From Scilla litardierei (lineage: Eukaryota > Streptophyta > Magnoliopsida > Asparagales > Asparagaceae), in assembly GCA_030789695.1 (NCBI GenBank), contig CM061141.1, positions 272,025,655 through 272,089,654 of the forward strand: a stretch of DNA of 64,000 nucleotides. Reading direction: 5' to 3'. Of the stretch, positions 12,708-23,470 are shown piece by piece. The notes under the pieces were generated by a model that saw only the letters and a list, made by a program, of their open reading frames with translations, was not told where the DNA came from and did not search any database. The stretch's first letter is position 1, and each line of letters starts with the position of its first letter. A program made the translations under genes and the position numbers.

Positions 12708-14342
12708 TCATTCAAAAATAATATCATGAATATAAGATTGCACATACAAATCCTTAGCATGATTACTAGTGTTCTTAGGACCCCAAATAGTGTATGATTT
12801 GGGCATCCTCTTCCTAGTGGTTGCATGCACAAAAGGTTGATCTCTACGTGGTGCATGTGGCATAGGAACATGGGATCTAGCAAGATCATGAGGAAATGTG
12901 TGTGGAACATTGTGTTGTGCTAATGCATGATGATGGGCATATGATACATGGTGTGGTGTTGCATACATAGGTGGATGAATATGAGGTGTGTATGCATGAG
13001 GATGATCATGAGAATAAGCATGCATTTGTGGATGTGATGTGTGATCATAAGCATGTGAAGGTGCATGAGCATGAGTACGTGCATGAGGGTGTCTCAAATG
13101 AGTGTTTGCACGTGCTCGTGGGTGTGGAACATAAAAACCATCATTCGTGTGAACATGTGGAGTAGGAGGTGTGTTCCTACGTGGCATAATATTGGTGTAC
13201 ATGAATGCATGACCCTTCTTTGGAGGTCCACCCAAAGTGGGTTTCATTCCAAAGGAGGGAGGAATAGGAGTGGTGGTTTCTTTAGTAGTAGAACTACACA
13301 AGTTGTTATAGACACCACTCGTGGATGCACCGGAGGATGGCCTCACAAAATCTATATGTACTTCACTATAGGAGGTGCGTGAATTGGATGCACTTGCCTT
13401 AGAATAACCAAGGCCAACACGATGGTTTGCCGGTAGTTGATTCTTTAGCAAATTATCCAAATTGTCCTTTCCCTTATTGAATCTCTCAACAATGGAGGAC
13501 ATGAGCTCATATTTATTCGAAATTGAAGAAATAGTAGCATCCAAGGTGGATGCATGTGTGGTGAGCTTGTGCACTTGGGATTTGAGATCCTCATTCTCAA
13601 TGCCCAAACAAGTGTTTTGAGATTGAAGAGTTTCAATCTCAAGATCGTTACTATCCACAATGGAAACACGATCAAGTTGAGATTTGAGGGACTCCACCTC
13701 ATTTCTCAACATGCCATTTTGAGTAAGCAAACTTGCTTTCTCAATAGCGAGTGTCTCAACAATGGTGTCATTGTTAGAGGTGCTACATGAAGATGTGTTA
13801 GAGAGACTAGCAATCTTATTCTTAGCATCACAATATTTATGCATAAGCTTTTGATATTTATCAAATAATTGCTTAAGTTCAATTTTAAGATCTTCTATTG
13901 TTACCTCTTCATTGTCGCTATCACTTTCACTTGAATCGCTTGATTCGTCACTAGAGTCGTCCTCTCGTGCCATCAAACTCATGAATGAATCTCTTTCATC
14001 ATTGGAGGAAGAACACTCCGAGGTGGACTCTTCTTGCTCCGCTAGCATGTGCCATATTTGATATGCCGTTGTTGCCTTGGACACACGCATAAGAATATCA
14101 TAAGTTAAAAAATCAAGCAAGATACTCGTTACCTCTTCATGTTTCTTCACCAATTCTTTTTGCTCATTAGTCCACTTATGTACGGAAGTGGTAGGTGCGC
14201 GAAAGGGCTTCTCCACAAGCTTCCAATAATCCTCATCGATGGATTGAATATGGGCCTTCATCTTCACACACCAAATTTGATAATTGGGCCCAAGGAGATA
14301 TGGTGGAAAAGGGCATCGTGTGTTGTTGTTGTTGGTTGCCAT
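12708..14342 (-). CDS. gag: G gag, SIRE-like, internally shortened, with a histidine-rich tail
   Basis: An uninterrupted 544-codon frame begins with ATG only 26 nt inside the 5' LTR, overlapping the primer-site region. Residues 10-45 (PPYLLGPNYQIWCVKMKAHI, then WKLVEKP) fit the N-terminal domain of copia gag. After AYQIWHML near residue 104 the frame jumps directly to an acidic Ser/Asp/Glu stretch (about 120-150). It then enters a long coiled-coil region (about 150-310) ending FNKGKDNLDNLL and GLGYSK, as in SIRE-type gag. The central capsid domain usual between these parts, and a zinc knuckle, are absent. Residues about 395-510 are rich in His with Pro and Ala. Gag normally forms the particle; whether this version assembles is unknown. 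An open frame of this length in an element lacking pol is unusual. Confidence 0.8.
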   Translation of the reverse strand: MATNNNNTRCPFPPYLLGPNYQIWCVKMKAHIQSIDEDYWKLVEKPFRAPTTSVHKWTNEQKELVKKHEEVTSILLDFLTYDILMRVSKATTAYQIWHMLAEQEESTSECSSSNDERDSFMSLMAREDDSSDESSDSSESDSDNEEVTIEDLKIELKQLFDKYQKLMHKYCDAKNKIASLSNTSSCSTSNNDTIVETLAIEKASLLTQNGMLRNEVESLKSQLDRVSIVDSNDLEIETLQSQNTCLGIENEDLKSQVHKLTTHASTLDATISSISNKYELMSSIVERFNKGKDNLDNLLKNQLPANHRVGLGYSKASASNSRTSYSEVHIDFVRPSSGASTSGVYNNLCSSTTKETTTPIPPSFGMKPTLGGPPKKGHAFMYTNIMPRRNTPPTPHVHTNDGFYVPHPRARANTHLRHPHARTHAHAPSHAYDHTSHPQMHAYSHDHPHAYTPHIHPPMYATPHHVSYAHHHALAQHNVPHTFPHDLARSHVPMPHAPRRDQPFVHATTRKRMPKSYTIWGPKNTSNHAKDLYVQSYIHDIIFE

Positions 14343-14354
14343 AGCTATTACCTC

Positions 14355-14367
14355 GCTCTGATAACAA
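14355..14367 (-). other. G primer binding site (tRNA-Met-like)
   Basis: TTGTTATCAGAGC on the minus strand, one base inside the 5' LTR. It matches the common plant initiator-Met primer site TGGTATCAGAGC with small differences. Confidence 0.65.
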
Positions 14368-15193
14368 GTGTGGTGACCCTGTGCTATGAGGAATAAACAC
14401 TAGAGGGGGGGTGAATAGTGTTTTATAGAATTATAAGGAATTTACGCCAAATAAAACCCTACTTAACCAACAAATGCAGAATATAAGAAATGATCAACAA
14501 CACAAGCAAGAATGCAATGCTAACATGCAATGTTCCCTGGTTCAGTGTCACCCAAGTCTCCCCGACTTGTTACCGGTGCCCTACTCCAGCAACACCCAGA
14601 TCACCTCCGGATACTCTAGTAAAAACCACTAGAGCTTCCTTTAGCCCACTTGCGGAAAACCCACAAGTGCAATCGACCTACAATCGATGTCCGTGTATCC
14701 CACAACCTGGGAACACGTAAAGTCCTTAATCCCACAACCTGGGACTAAGTACACTCTCACAAACCGAGAGCAAAACGAAATCTTGACTCCCACAACTTGG
14801 GATCAAGCTAATCCTCTCACCACCGTGAGTATACAACAAATATGAAGTATAAAGATTGAAATATAAAACTTCTTACCACAAAATCCTATGCCTTGAGAAA
14901 TACTTACCAATATGGGGCAAGAATGGATTTTAAGGAAGATGAGATCACCAAGCCCTAGCTCTACCAAGATGAGCAGCAATAGATGGCTAGGGAGAAGTTG
15001 GTGACTTTGAATCAAGCTATTAGCTTGAGAAGCTCACAAGGAATGAGAATCTCTCTTGAGGAATTAGGCTCAAAGAGTAAGAGAGAAATTCTTGTGAGAT
15101 GAGAGAGCTTGGAAATAGAGTTGAATGGCTCTTCTCAAAGATGTGAAAATGTTTCTAATTTTAGCCTTGGATCCCTGGTTAGAAGCACTCAGC

Positions 15194-15201
15194 TTATATA
15201 A
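15194..15201 (-). promoter_or_regulatory. TATA box of the G 5' LTR
   Basis: TTATATAAGC on the minus strand, in the same context as 6678-6685. The contracted palindromic array starts about 65 bp upstream. Confidence 0.6.
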
Positions 15202-15264
15202 GGAAGAGAGAAAACGGTCACAAAAATCGTGGCATTAAATGCCCCAACGGCTCTATTCTGAAGC

Positions 15265-15530
15265 TGCTTAATCGGTCTAAGAAGGATCACTGACCGATTA
15301 GTTTTGGAACTAGTCGGTCGGTGAACCTTCTTGGACCGACTAGAAGGAAGACAGCGAAGATAGTGAATTCAAAAGATATAAGAACTAGTTGGTCGGTGAA
15401 CCTTCTTGGACCGACTAATTGACCAACAGTGAATGGGCTGAATCAAGCAAGGATATCTACTCGGTTCAAGAAGGATTTCCAACCGACTAGATCATCATCT
15501 AGTCGGTTGGTTCTTCTACTTGAACCAACT
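15265..15530. repeat. Contracted TAGTCGGTC array in the G 5' LTR
   Basis: Two to three hairpin units remain, against about six in the 3' LTR. The flanks on both sides stay closely similar, so the change is confined to the array. Confidence 0.85.
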
Positions 15531-16011
15531 AAGATACATACGAAGCCGAGAAACGAAGCGATAAGCTACGGGAAAGTTTGTAATGGCTTCTAAGGCAATC
15601 CTAGAGATAAGATATGAAAGTTATGAAGATTTCTAGGCAAGTACTACTCAAACATTCTACTAAACCGAAGCTAGAAGACAATAAAAGTAAACACGACAAA
15701 CCGTCTTCAAAGCTTCAACATGGAGAATCCGAATCCCTTGACTTCATGAATACTCCTTGAGCTTCAACGAAGCTCCAGGCACAACGATCACGCGTCCTGA
15801 GAAAGTCTTGGGACGTCGCTTGAGATGAACAAATTACTTTGGCGACGATCTCTATAAATCTTCATAGACTTGAGTCTTTTAGTTTAATGACTTGAATATC
15901 TCCAACGTCATAGTCTTCGAAGCTTTTGAATCATCCATTCCTTTCTTCTCTTTGGATTGAATCTCCATTCATTTGTTGATGTCATTGGCTTGAGGTTTGA
16001 GGTAGCATTTG

Positions 16012-16152
16012 AGGCTTGTTATGAGCATTTTCTGTTAGTACATAACTGATTCTAGTGAATGAGAGAATCAGTTTAATGTTCCTCAACCAATCGCTATAAT
16101 TGGTTCCATTCAGCACATTCTTCTTGATGATAAACTTAAGTCCTGACTCCAT
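16012..16152 (-). pseudogene. gag: F gag remnant, N-terminal part
   Basis: Minus-strand reading from the ATG at 16152 gives about 47 open codons. They contain NGTNYSDWLRN, a hallmark of the N-terminus of copia gag, followed by LILSFTRISYVL. The frame ends at the boundary with G's truncated LTR. The C-terminal half of the same gene is at 5381-5845. Roughly the middle third of a typical gag is missing, so the G insertion was followed by a deletion at this boundary. The start lies about 1.5 kb downstream of the primer site, a long leader for a copia element. Confidence 0.8.
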
Positions 16153-17625
16153 ACTGCGTTAGCTAGAATTTTGAATTAGCATATGTTCTTAATAATTTAA
16201 AAGGGTTTTATTAAACTATGTTCTCCCATTAATTTAAAGATCTATATAAGCCATAATAATGAACAAATTCATGAAATATTAAAATTTGTGAGAGAGGGAT
16301 CCAATCACCCTCAGCTTCACAACCTTGAGGAGACTCAACAAATTGATTGGCTCTATAATTGGTAGACGAAGTCTTCATCAATCACATAACATATGACTCC
16401 CTATAGGTTTTTGCCCTAGTCACTTATGATCTTGAGGAGACTCAACAAATCATAATGACAAGTCTAGTCGAACCCTTGTTTTCTTGTCTAATCTTAACTT
16501 ACAACGAAACTCGAGGAGACCCGACGCGGCGGCTTAGGTTAAGACTAGACAACATTTTATGTATGATGGAGTCGGTTTCCAGAAGAGATCATGTAACAGC
16601 TTGAAGAGACTCAACAACCATGACTGGCGTCTTTTGGTCTCCTAATCCAAAAACAAGGAGTGCTACGATTAATCATGAAGAAGATTTTAAACATACTAGA
16701 CCAGATGCAATTGATGGTTTCACATAATAACAATTTGCATCTTTGGTTCAGCGGAACACGGCCAGAGATTTGCTAAGCCATGATCATTATCCACAGTCTA
16801 GCTAGGGTGATCCACAACACTAGTCAAAAAACGCTAGACCAGATCATGATCCTTTAAGGATTTGAATAATTTATATGTGTTAACATCGATTTAAAAGGCT
16901 TCATTAAAACTAGTTAATCCTATCAACTAGTTGAATCCTAAAATTCAAAATTATTAGGATTGGTTAATAATATTTATTAGAGTCCTTATCAACTATAAGA
17001 ATTTATAGGTTTCAATGTGCTATCCTAATCATGTATTAGGTATTTAAAATTAAAATTACAACAAATTAAAAATAGCCTTTTTCAAAATTATTATTAGAAT
17101 GATTAAAATAATAATTATTGGAAGGACTGCCCTAATCAGGTATTAGTTATTTAATTTGTTGCAACAACCTTTTAAAGCATAACATGTCCATCTAAAATTT
17201 ATCTCATAAGTTTCAGAAAGTCTTTTAATGGCTATCCTAAGAGTTTTTCTTGAATTATCACATAATATGCAGGAAATAAAAAACCATTAAAATTCACTAA
17301 AATTTTATTACATAAAAAATTAGCATGATTACTAGCCACTTAAAATATCATATAAAATTAAGTTACAACCACTTTAAACAATTATATCATAATTATTAGT
17401 ATGAACAACAACTAAAGTTTATCTCATAAAGTTTAGCAGGCATCTTAAAAGATTTATCACATAAATTTTAAGCATATAAACAGGCAGCTAATATCTTATA
17501 AAGTTAAGTTGCAAAATGACTAACAATTATCTCATAATTATTAAATCCAGACAATTATATTATCAACATGTTTCAAACAAAGATTTTAAGCATTCATATC
17601 CCATGCAGAAATTAGATCAAAGTAA
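16153..17625 (-). other. F 5' leader, non-coding
   Basis: This untranslated region lies between primer site and gag ATG. It contains four copies of a short imperfect palindrome of the type CTTGAGGAGACTCAA (near 16323, 16429, 16511 and 16601). B's leader has the equivalent CTTGAGTGTAGCTCAA at matching places. The rest is AT-rich with no conserved frame. Confidence 0.65.
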
Positions 17626-17643
17626 CCTAGGCTTTGATACCAA
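17626..17643 (-). other. F primer binding site (tRNA-Met)
   Basis: TTGGTATCAAAGCCTAGG on the minus strand directly follows the 5' LTR end. It fits the plant initiator-Met primer site with one change from the TGGTATCAGAGCC of B. Confidence 0.85.
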
Positions 17644-18235
17644 TGAAGGGTTTCGATGGACCCTCAGGGTATAAAATCTATGCCCATCCTACATCAGATG
17701 GACGATAGAATCAGAAAATAGCAGCGGAAAAATAATAACATTAAACATTTTAATGAAACCCTAAAGGACATCATTAATCCTAGCGAGGAAATCTACTATC
17801 TTGAGGTGGATTTGACCAACCCCAAAGATAGATCTAAATTACTGCAATAATATAAGAAACCATTGATAAAATGACATACCCGAAACTTTGTTTCTGAAGA
17901 ATACGAAGCATCATTTTCAGCAACTTTCTTTCGCTCTCCGAAGCAAGCTGCCTCCGCACCTCTAATACTGGACCACCCGAAGTGAGACAACACCGCGCCT
18001 CCAAGCTAATCACCCGCCGAAGAAAGTTTCACTTGAGTACGATCTACGTCAAAGACTTCGGATCTAATCCAAACCTTCTCGTCATCTTGCTACAAGGATG
18101 ATGGAATAATTAAGGAGGAACAGAAGATATTAAGGGGGAGGGAATAATTTTAGTCTCGGCTCGAGCGTGTTCAAAACTTTAAAGAGCTACTTGAATCAGA
18201 GACTTGGGACAAATTTTCCAAGGGGGTCAGCCCCT

Positions 18236-18245
18236 ATTTATATAG
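18236..18245 (-). promoter_or_regulatory. TATA box of the F 5' LTR
   Basis: CTATATAAAT on the minus strand, about 300 bp downstream of the palindromic block in minus-strand reading. Confidence 0.6.
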
Positions 18246-18544
18246 GAAACTAGATCCCCTCCTCATCTCACGAGCAATTTTGGACTAAATAATTTTAGGG
18301 GGAAAAATTAAGTTAGTTTTCCTTACACTAAGGTTAAATTTCAACCATTTTTTCCTCCCTCACCGTTGAGCTTCGTAAGTGATACAACCTATCAAATCGA
18401 AGGGCACTAAACAGTGAACGCATAGAAACAAATAACGCTGCAATCCGACTTCGTTTGACACTCTCAAACGATATCTCAATGTTGGGCAAAACCCACATTT
18501 GGCTGAAATTCACAGCCATCACTTGAAAAATTAGGGTTTCAGCA

Positions 18545-18905
18545 TCCTAGGCCCACCTACGGGTCCCATCCGCGGGTTTGGACATGACTAACTGGGTAGC
18601 CCACCCACCTGGGTGGGTTGGGTGCCCATTCTGTCACGCCCAGACCCGCCTGCCTAGGAGGGCAGGCAGGGTGCCTGCTATGGCGGGCCAGACCCACTTG
18701 AACTGGGCAGGTGGATGGCGCCCACGTGAGCGGGTCAGGCCCGCTCATGCGGGCCCAAGCACCCTACCTGGGCGGGCGGGCACTGACCCATTTGAGCGGG
18801 CCAGGCCTACCCGCCTGAGCTGGGCAGGCTAGAGATGGCCCAGCCCACTCGGGTTGGGTTGGCTAGCCCAGCCCAAGTGGACTGGGCTGGGCCAGAACTG
18901 GGCAA
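18545..18905. repeat. GC-rich palindrome array in the F 5' LTR
   Basis: Repeated CCCGCC, GGGCGGG, GCCCACC/GGTGGG and CCAGCCCA units in both orientations. It corresponds to 2330-2600 but with different unit order and number. Confidence 0.75.
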
Positions 18906-20203
18906 AAGCCCACTTCTGCCCTTTATACCCTTAATAAGAGCTTTTAGGCTCCATTTTAGCTCCGATTTGAGCGCGGTTTTTCCCTGACTTTCATGGAAAA
19001 ATTCTCTTCGTATCTATGCATCATTTTGTTTAAATATTACAGTATACAATTTACGGTATATCTTAAACCCTTTTGCATCATATGCAATAATCTCTTATAG
19101 CATTCTCCTAATGCTTATATCGCAAACCCTTTGCCACACTGGTAATTCCCATTAAATATAGACTTAATGTCACGAACTCTTTGTATATAAATTATTCTCG
19201 TGTACCCGAGTGCACTCCTCCTTAATACTTCCTATTACTAAGATGCAAATCCTACTCGGTGTGAGACCTACAGCCTGACCATACTACATGTTGGGGCTCG
19301 AAACCCCTAGATAATAGTGACCAAGAGCAGCCTGCGTCGTCCTTCTTTTTGCATCATAATTACGTGATTGACCCATTGACATAAGTGTCGTCGGGATCAC
19401 TCTGACTGTGTCTATGATGAATACCATGGTTTTAGTCCCTTTGTCAAAACTATGTCACTGCAATGCTTAGGGTATGGTAAACTGTCAACCCTACTAGCTA
19501 GCACTGGTCAGTATGCTCCGGTCTTTGGTATATTTATGTTGTACTTCCTATAACATACCCCGGCCAAGGTTTTGCACCAAGAACTGTACTGAGATTGTGA
19601 CACTATCGGAAGAGATGAATCCATTCTTGATCACTACTTACCTCGTATTCTTTAAGTGTCACCCAAGCTAAGACATTTCAACAACTGAAGACTCAAGGCT
19701 AGATCATATATCTTAGTGACACCGTTCACGCACAGGTTCGTACAATGACCTTAAGTCTTAAGGACCAACTTGCCTATCATCACTAGAGAGTTATCAATGA
19801 CAGTTTAGTTAATGTTAACCATTTGATAACTCTTTATTGGGTCGTTCAGTGGACTCATTCTCCAATGAGCACTATGTCGTGTCTCCGACTTCACCAGGTC
19901 GAATGATATTAGATCATCAGCACCCTTTAGGTTATGACACAAACACATTGGTCTGTCCGATGTGTCGATATCCTATTCTCGACACATCTATGGACATGAA
20001 CTCTTTAAGACTCAAGTTCATATCTGTCATTCACTTCCCATAATCAAGATCACCATCTAGATACATGTATGACCTTACTTTAAGTCTAAGAAAATTTTTC
20101 AAATGTTTAAAACCATTTTATTCATACTAGGATAATTAATACCATTAATATTCGAACAAGATGTTTTCCGATAAATTGCCTCGAGGGCACATATCTTCCT
20201 TTA

Positions 20204-20941
20204 TGTATCACTTGAGAAGCTCAATTTGAGGGATGAATAATTCGATAAAGTTTGGCCTTCGTGGATGGAAAACTTGAAATTGTTTTTTCCTCCATTAACT
20301 TTAATCCCACATTGCTCGTGAGACGAGGAAGAGGGGCCAGCTCCCATATAAATAGGGGTTAACCCCCTTGAAAACATGCGCCAAGTCTTCGCTTCAGGTA
20401 GCTCCAAAAGGTTTTGGGCACGCCTAAACTTAGACTAATAATTATTCCCTCCTCCTAAATTTTCTCTGTTCGAGTCCTAGCAAGACGAGGAGGAGATTTG
20501 GATCAGATCCAAAGTCTTTGACACGGGTCCTGCTCAAGTGAAACTTTTTTTGGCAAGTGGTTGGCTCGGAAGCACGGTGTTGGCTTGCCTTGGGATGCGG
20601 TTCAGCTCAGGACACGGTTCAGCTTGGAAGTGTCGGCTCACTTCGGGAGGTCAATGAAATGTTGCTGAAAATGACGCTTCATGTTATGCAAAAACGAAGT
20701 TCCGGGTATGGTTTCTTTTACTATGATTTCATATATGTTGAAGTAGTTTAGATCTTTCTTTGTAGTTGGTCAGACCTACCCCAAAGACAGTAGATTTTCC
20801 TGCTTATGGTTCATGAAATGCTTATGGATGTCATTAAATAGTTTAGTGATTATTTTTTCGTTGCCATTTCTGCTTCTATCATCCGTCTGACGTAGGACGT
20901 GCACAGATTTTATGCCCTGTAGGTCTATCAAAACCCAACAC
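20204..20941 (+). mobile_element. Element H: second part of the plus-strand LTR
   Basis: The reverse complement of this stretch matches the F LTR from its TATA region to its TGAAGGG end. For example the 'gatagaagcagaaatggcaacg' type block appears inverted near 20855-20890. It ends with AAAACCCAACA, a plausible CA terminus. No primer site follows at 20942, so H is a solo or 3' LTR inserted in or next to E. Confidence 0.75.
20345..20353 (+). promoter_or_regulatory. TATA box of the H LTR
   Basis: CATATAAATAGGGG on the plus strand, at the position equivalent to the TATA boxes of F and B. Confidence 0.55.
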
Positions 20942-20959
20942 TTGTTACTCGATCCAAGT

Positions 20960-21115
20960 GCCAATGCCATCAGAACACTCAAAAACCACCACATGTTTAA
21001 TTTTCTACTCGACCCGAGTAGTTTAGCTCACTCGGACCGAGTGGTCACTTAAAGATAGGGGCCCGCACAAGTTCTATGCGCCTCGGGTCGAGCTGCTTGC
21101 GCTCGACCTGAGTGC
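20960..21115 (+). repeat. Palindromic array upstream of E ORF1
   Basis: CTACTCGACCCGAGTAG and CACTCGGACCGAGTGG, followed by degenerate CTCGGGTCGAG and CTCGACCTGAG units. The motif is a diverged version of the CACTCGGCCGAGTG palindromes of D. Confidence 0.8.
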
Positions 21116-21123
21116 CTTATAAT
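21116..21123 (+). promoter_or_regulatory. TATA-like site upstream of E ORF1
   Basis: CTTATAAT lies directly after the palindromic array and is followed by a C/T-rich leader. The ORF1 ATG is about 500 bp downstream, close to the spacing at the matching site of D (37421-37432). Confidence 0.5.
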
Positions 21124-21624
21124 GCCCTAACCCCTCTCTTTCTATCTTTCCCTCAAATCTTTCTCGGTTCCAGTCTATCACTCGATTCCTCACCCCCTCA
21201 TCTCAAGCCACCGACGGCAGCCCACATCCACACCCCCCCTCTCCCCTTCTGCCGTCGACAGCAGCCACATCCCCACCCCTTCCCATCTAATTCCATTGGT
21301 TCATCTCTCTCTCTCTCTAAAATTCCCCAATCTTAATAAGTTTAGCTCTAATCTTGATTTATTTCGAAAATTTTCAACTAATCCCTTGATTTCTTTGTGT
21401 TGTGTAGGTTAATCGAGCTTGGGAGACATTGATTTGGGCTTGGAGATTTATTTCAACCAAGCTTGGGGGAGAATTTGCTTTTTAGGCATCGTACGAATCC
21501 ATCGCTTTTTGAACGATCGTTCCGCTTCACGAAACAATTCGGTACATTCGCTCATTGACTCGAGCATATTATTTTCACGCATTTTATTTCGTGTTTGCAC
21601 GTTTACTCGCATCATTTCTTAGCT

Positions 21625-22428
21625 ATGCCGCCTAGAACACGGGGTCGGAAACCCCCGACTAAGAGGCAAAGGACCGACAATGCCGGTGCTTCTTCCTCTC
21701 AGTCGGCACGTGCACGCACACCATGTCTACCCCCACGTGAGCCCACACCCATACTACCCCCACTCCCACTCCCACCCCCACCCTCCCTCCCACCCCTCAG
21801 GGTGCTTTGAAGACCTATGGCACCATGTGTAAGGATGACGCACACCGTCATAAGTTTGAGGCCATATCCAAGCGTCCTATCATCCCTACCAAACTTACTG
21901 ATATCTTTGCCCTTGAGAGTTTAGGGTTGATTGAGGGTGTTTGTAGGCTTTACCGAGCTATAGGTTGGGAAGATTTCTTGTCGATGATGACGAACACTTA
22001 CGTTTGCCTCACCCTAGAGGCGTTGAGTTCTATATTCCGGCTCTTAGATCATGACGTTGAGTTGACCTACGACATGCTCTGAGCCTTCTTTAGCTAGCCT
22101 CCCATCCCCGATCCTGATCTAGCCTTTGCATGGGACATGAATACATCTTATTTTCGTACTGATTTCTTCTGTCTGTAAATCACTTGCATACCCCATTTCA
22201 ACCCTAGCCGATCGAAATCATCATCTATCATACATCCTTGTGTCTGCTACGCTCAGCGCCATTTAGTTACGACCTTATTTTGTGGGCCTGAGCCTGGCAC
22301 CATCTCCACCACTGAGTTGATCCACATGAAGGGGATGACCAGGCCCATCAGACATTATGATGACGGCACACTCCACCCTTATCTCCTTTCTGACACAGTT
22401 CGTTGGCTTTGTGGCCGCCTGCTATCCA
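21625..22428 (+). pseudogene. E ORF1 (Athila ORF1-like), N-terminal part
   Basis: The frame starts MPPRTRGRKPPTKRQRTD, aligned with the MPPRTRPRTRG start of D's ORF1. A Pro/Ser-rich segment follows. After a frameshift near 21808 comes the conserved domain (KFEAISKRPI, GLIEGVCRLYRAIGWEDFL, LTLEALSSIFRLL). A TGA at 22080-22082 and a TAG soon after interrupt it. At 22428 the gene is cut by D, and the rest is at 42868-43436. The family is the Athila ORF1 or env-position gene of unknown function. A possible leader intron ends at about 21408 (TGTGTAG before GTTAATCG). Confidence 0.7.
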
Positions 22429-23470
22429 TGATCGATGCCCCGGTAATTCACATGCAACCGGGGCAAGCGACTCATAGTCTTACCGCAAGCGCACGGTGTA
22501 GTGGTGAGCGGGTATCGAACTCAGGGAGGAACAATGACAATGTCTTCTTCTAATCACCTAGCTATCAAAATGGTCGAAAATGATTTGGGGTGAAATTGTC
22601 ACAATCGTTCGTATATCGATAGAAATATCAATGAAATAAAACGCCTAGGGATAGGGAATCCCCGCTACGAACCGTATCTCATCGTTGTGATTCATAGGTT
22701 ACATCATTGCTAGACTTGAATTTTAGGTGAACTAGTCGCAACTAAATGTAGAACCAAGCTCACGCTCTCGCGCTATTGCCGGTCTATAGAAAACCTAGGT
22801 TAAGGCCCAATCTCTTGCAAACCCTAACCTAAGCTGCTAGCGTGAAGAATGACATCATCGTTCAACCGTATCTCGAGCCCACTCTCGTGCAAACTCGAGC
22901 TACGACCTAGGTTGAGATAGTTCCTACCCGTCCAATCTCTTGCAAACGGGTATTTGTATAGAGATACGATTAAAAACCCTAGTCTTGGTCCAATCTCTTG
23001 CAAACCAATACTAGAAAATTCCAATCGTAAATCTAAATCGAATTTCTAGGGCTTCCTAGACCTAATCTCTTACAAATCCCAATCGATATGAATCCCTAGC
23101 TATCTGTAATAAATCGATTCCAACCTAACCCTAATCAATTCTAGCAAGAATTTTACCAATTCATCACAATTCAGAAATAGGGTTCATAGGGTTCATCCCC
23201 ATGCCCTAAGACGATAAAACTACTCACTAATCATCATGCAATTCATAAGAAATTCAATATAAAAATCAACACAATTCATTGCAATAGAGAAATTATCAAT
23301 AAAAATAGAGTTTTTGACAAGAAAAGAGACAAACCAATGAGAATCCAATAGCATCCAACAAAAATCTCCTTTCTAATCTCTCAAAAAGCCTAAATCTAAT
23401 TACCCAAAAAGCTCTCTAAAAAGGCTGCAAAAAGTATCCAAAAGTTCTTCTAAACTAGGGCAAAAACTGG

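Larger units (their letters stand above)
5846..16011 (-). mobile_element. Element G: SIRE/Maximus-like gag-only copia element (minus strand)
   Basis: G has a full 3' LTR at 5846-8063 and a 5' LTR at 14369-16011 that is cut short by about 200 bp. Both start with TGT(A/G)GTGACCCTGTGC on the plus strand. A purine tract at 8064-8078 and a tRNA-Met-like primer site at 14355-14367 set the orientation. The only gene is gag (14342-12708). About 4.6 kb between gag and the 3' LTR is non-coding. G disrupts F's gag. No target duplication can be found, because the right end of G and adjoining F sequence have been deleted together. Confidence 0.85.
14369..16011 (-). repeat. G 5' LTR, truncated
   Basis: This repeat matches 5846-7870 but lacks the last 200 bp or so and ends abruptly after 'gaggtagcatttga'. 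The palindromic array is contracted by about 400 bp relative to the 3' LTR. Immediately beyond it F's gag resumes, so a deletion removed both the LTR end and part of the neighbouring F sequence. Confidence 0.85.
1427..20203 (-). mobile_element. Element F: copia-derived LTR retrotransposon (minus strand), split by G
   Basis: F has a 3' LTR at 1427-3930 and a 5' LTR at 17644-20203. Both begin TGAAGGGTTTCGATGG on the plus strand. Next to the 5' LTR is a tRNA-Met type primer site and next to the 3' LTR a purine tract, which fixes the minus orientation. The interior holds remnants of a copia gag (16152-16012, then 5845-5381) but no protease, integrase, RT or RNase H. Removing G leaves about 8.6 kb. 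The LTRs differ at many positions, so F is old. The target duplication is degenerate: GATAT precedes 1427 and TGTAT follows 20203. F lies inside H. Confidence 0.85.
17644..20203 (-). repeat. F 5' LTR
   Basis: A 2.56 kb repeat pairing with 1427-3930. The right end reads CTTTA where the partner has CTTCA, a mutation of the terminal CA. It lies head to head with the second half of H (20204-20941), which is a related LTR in the opposite orientation. Confidence 0.9.
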
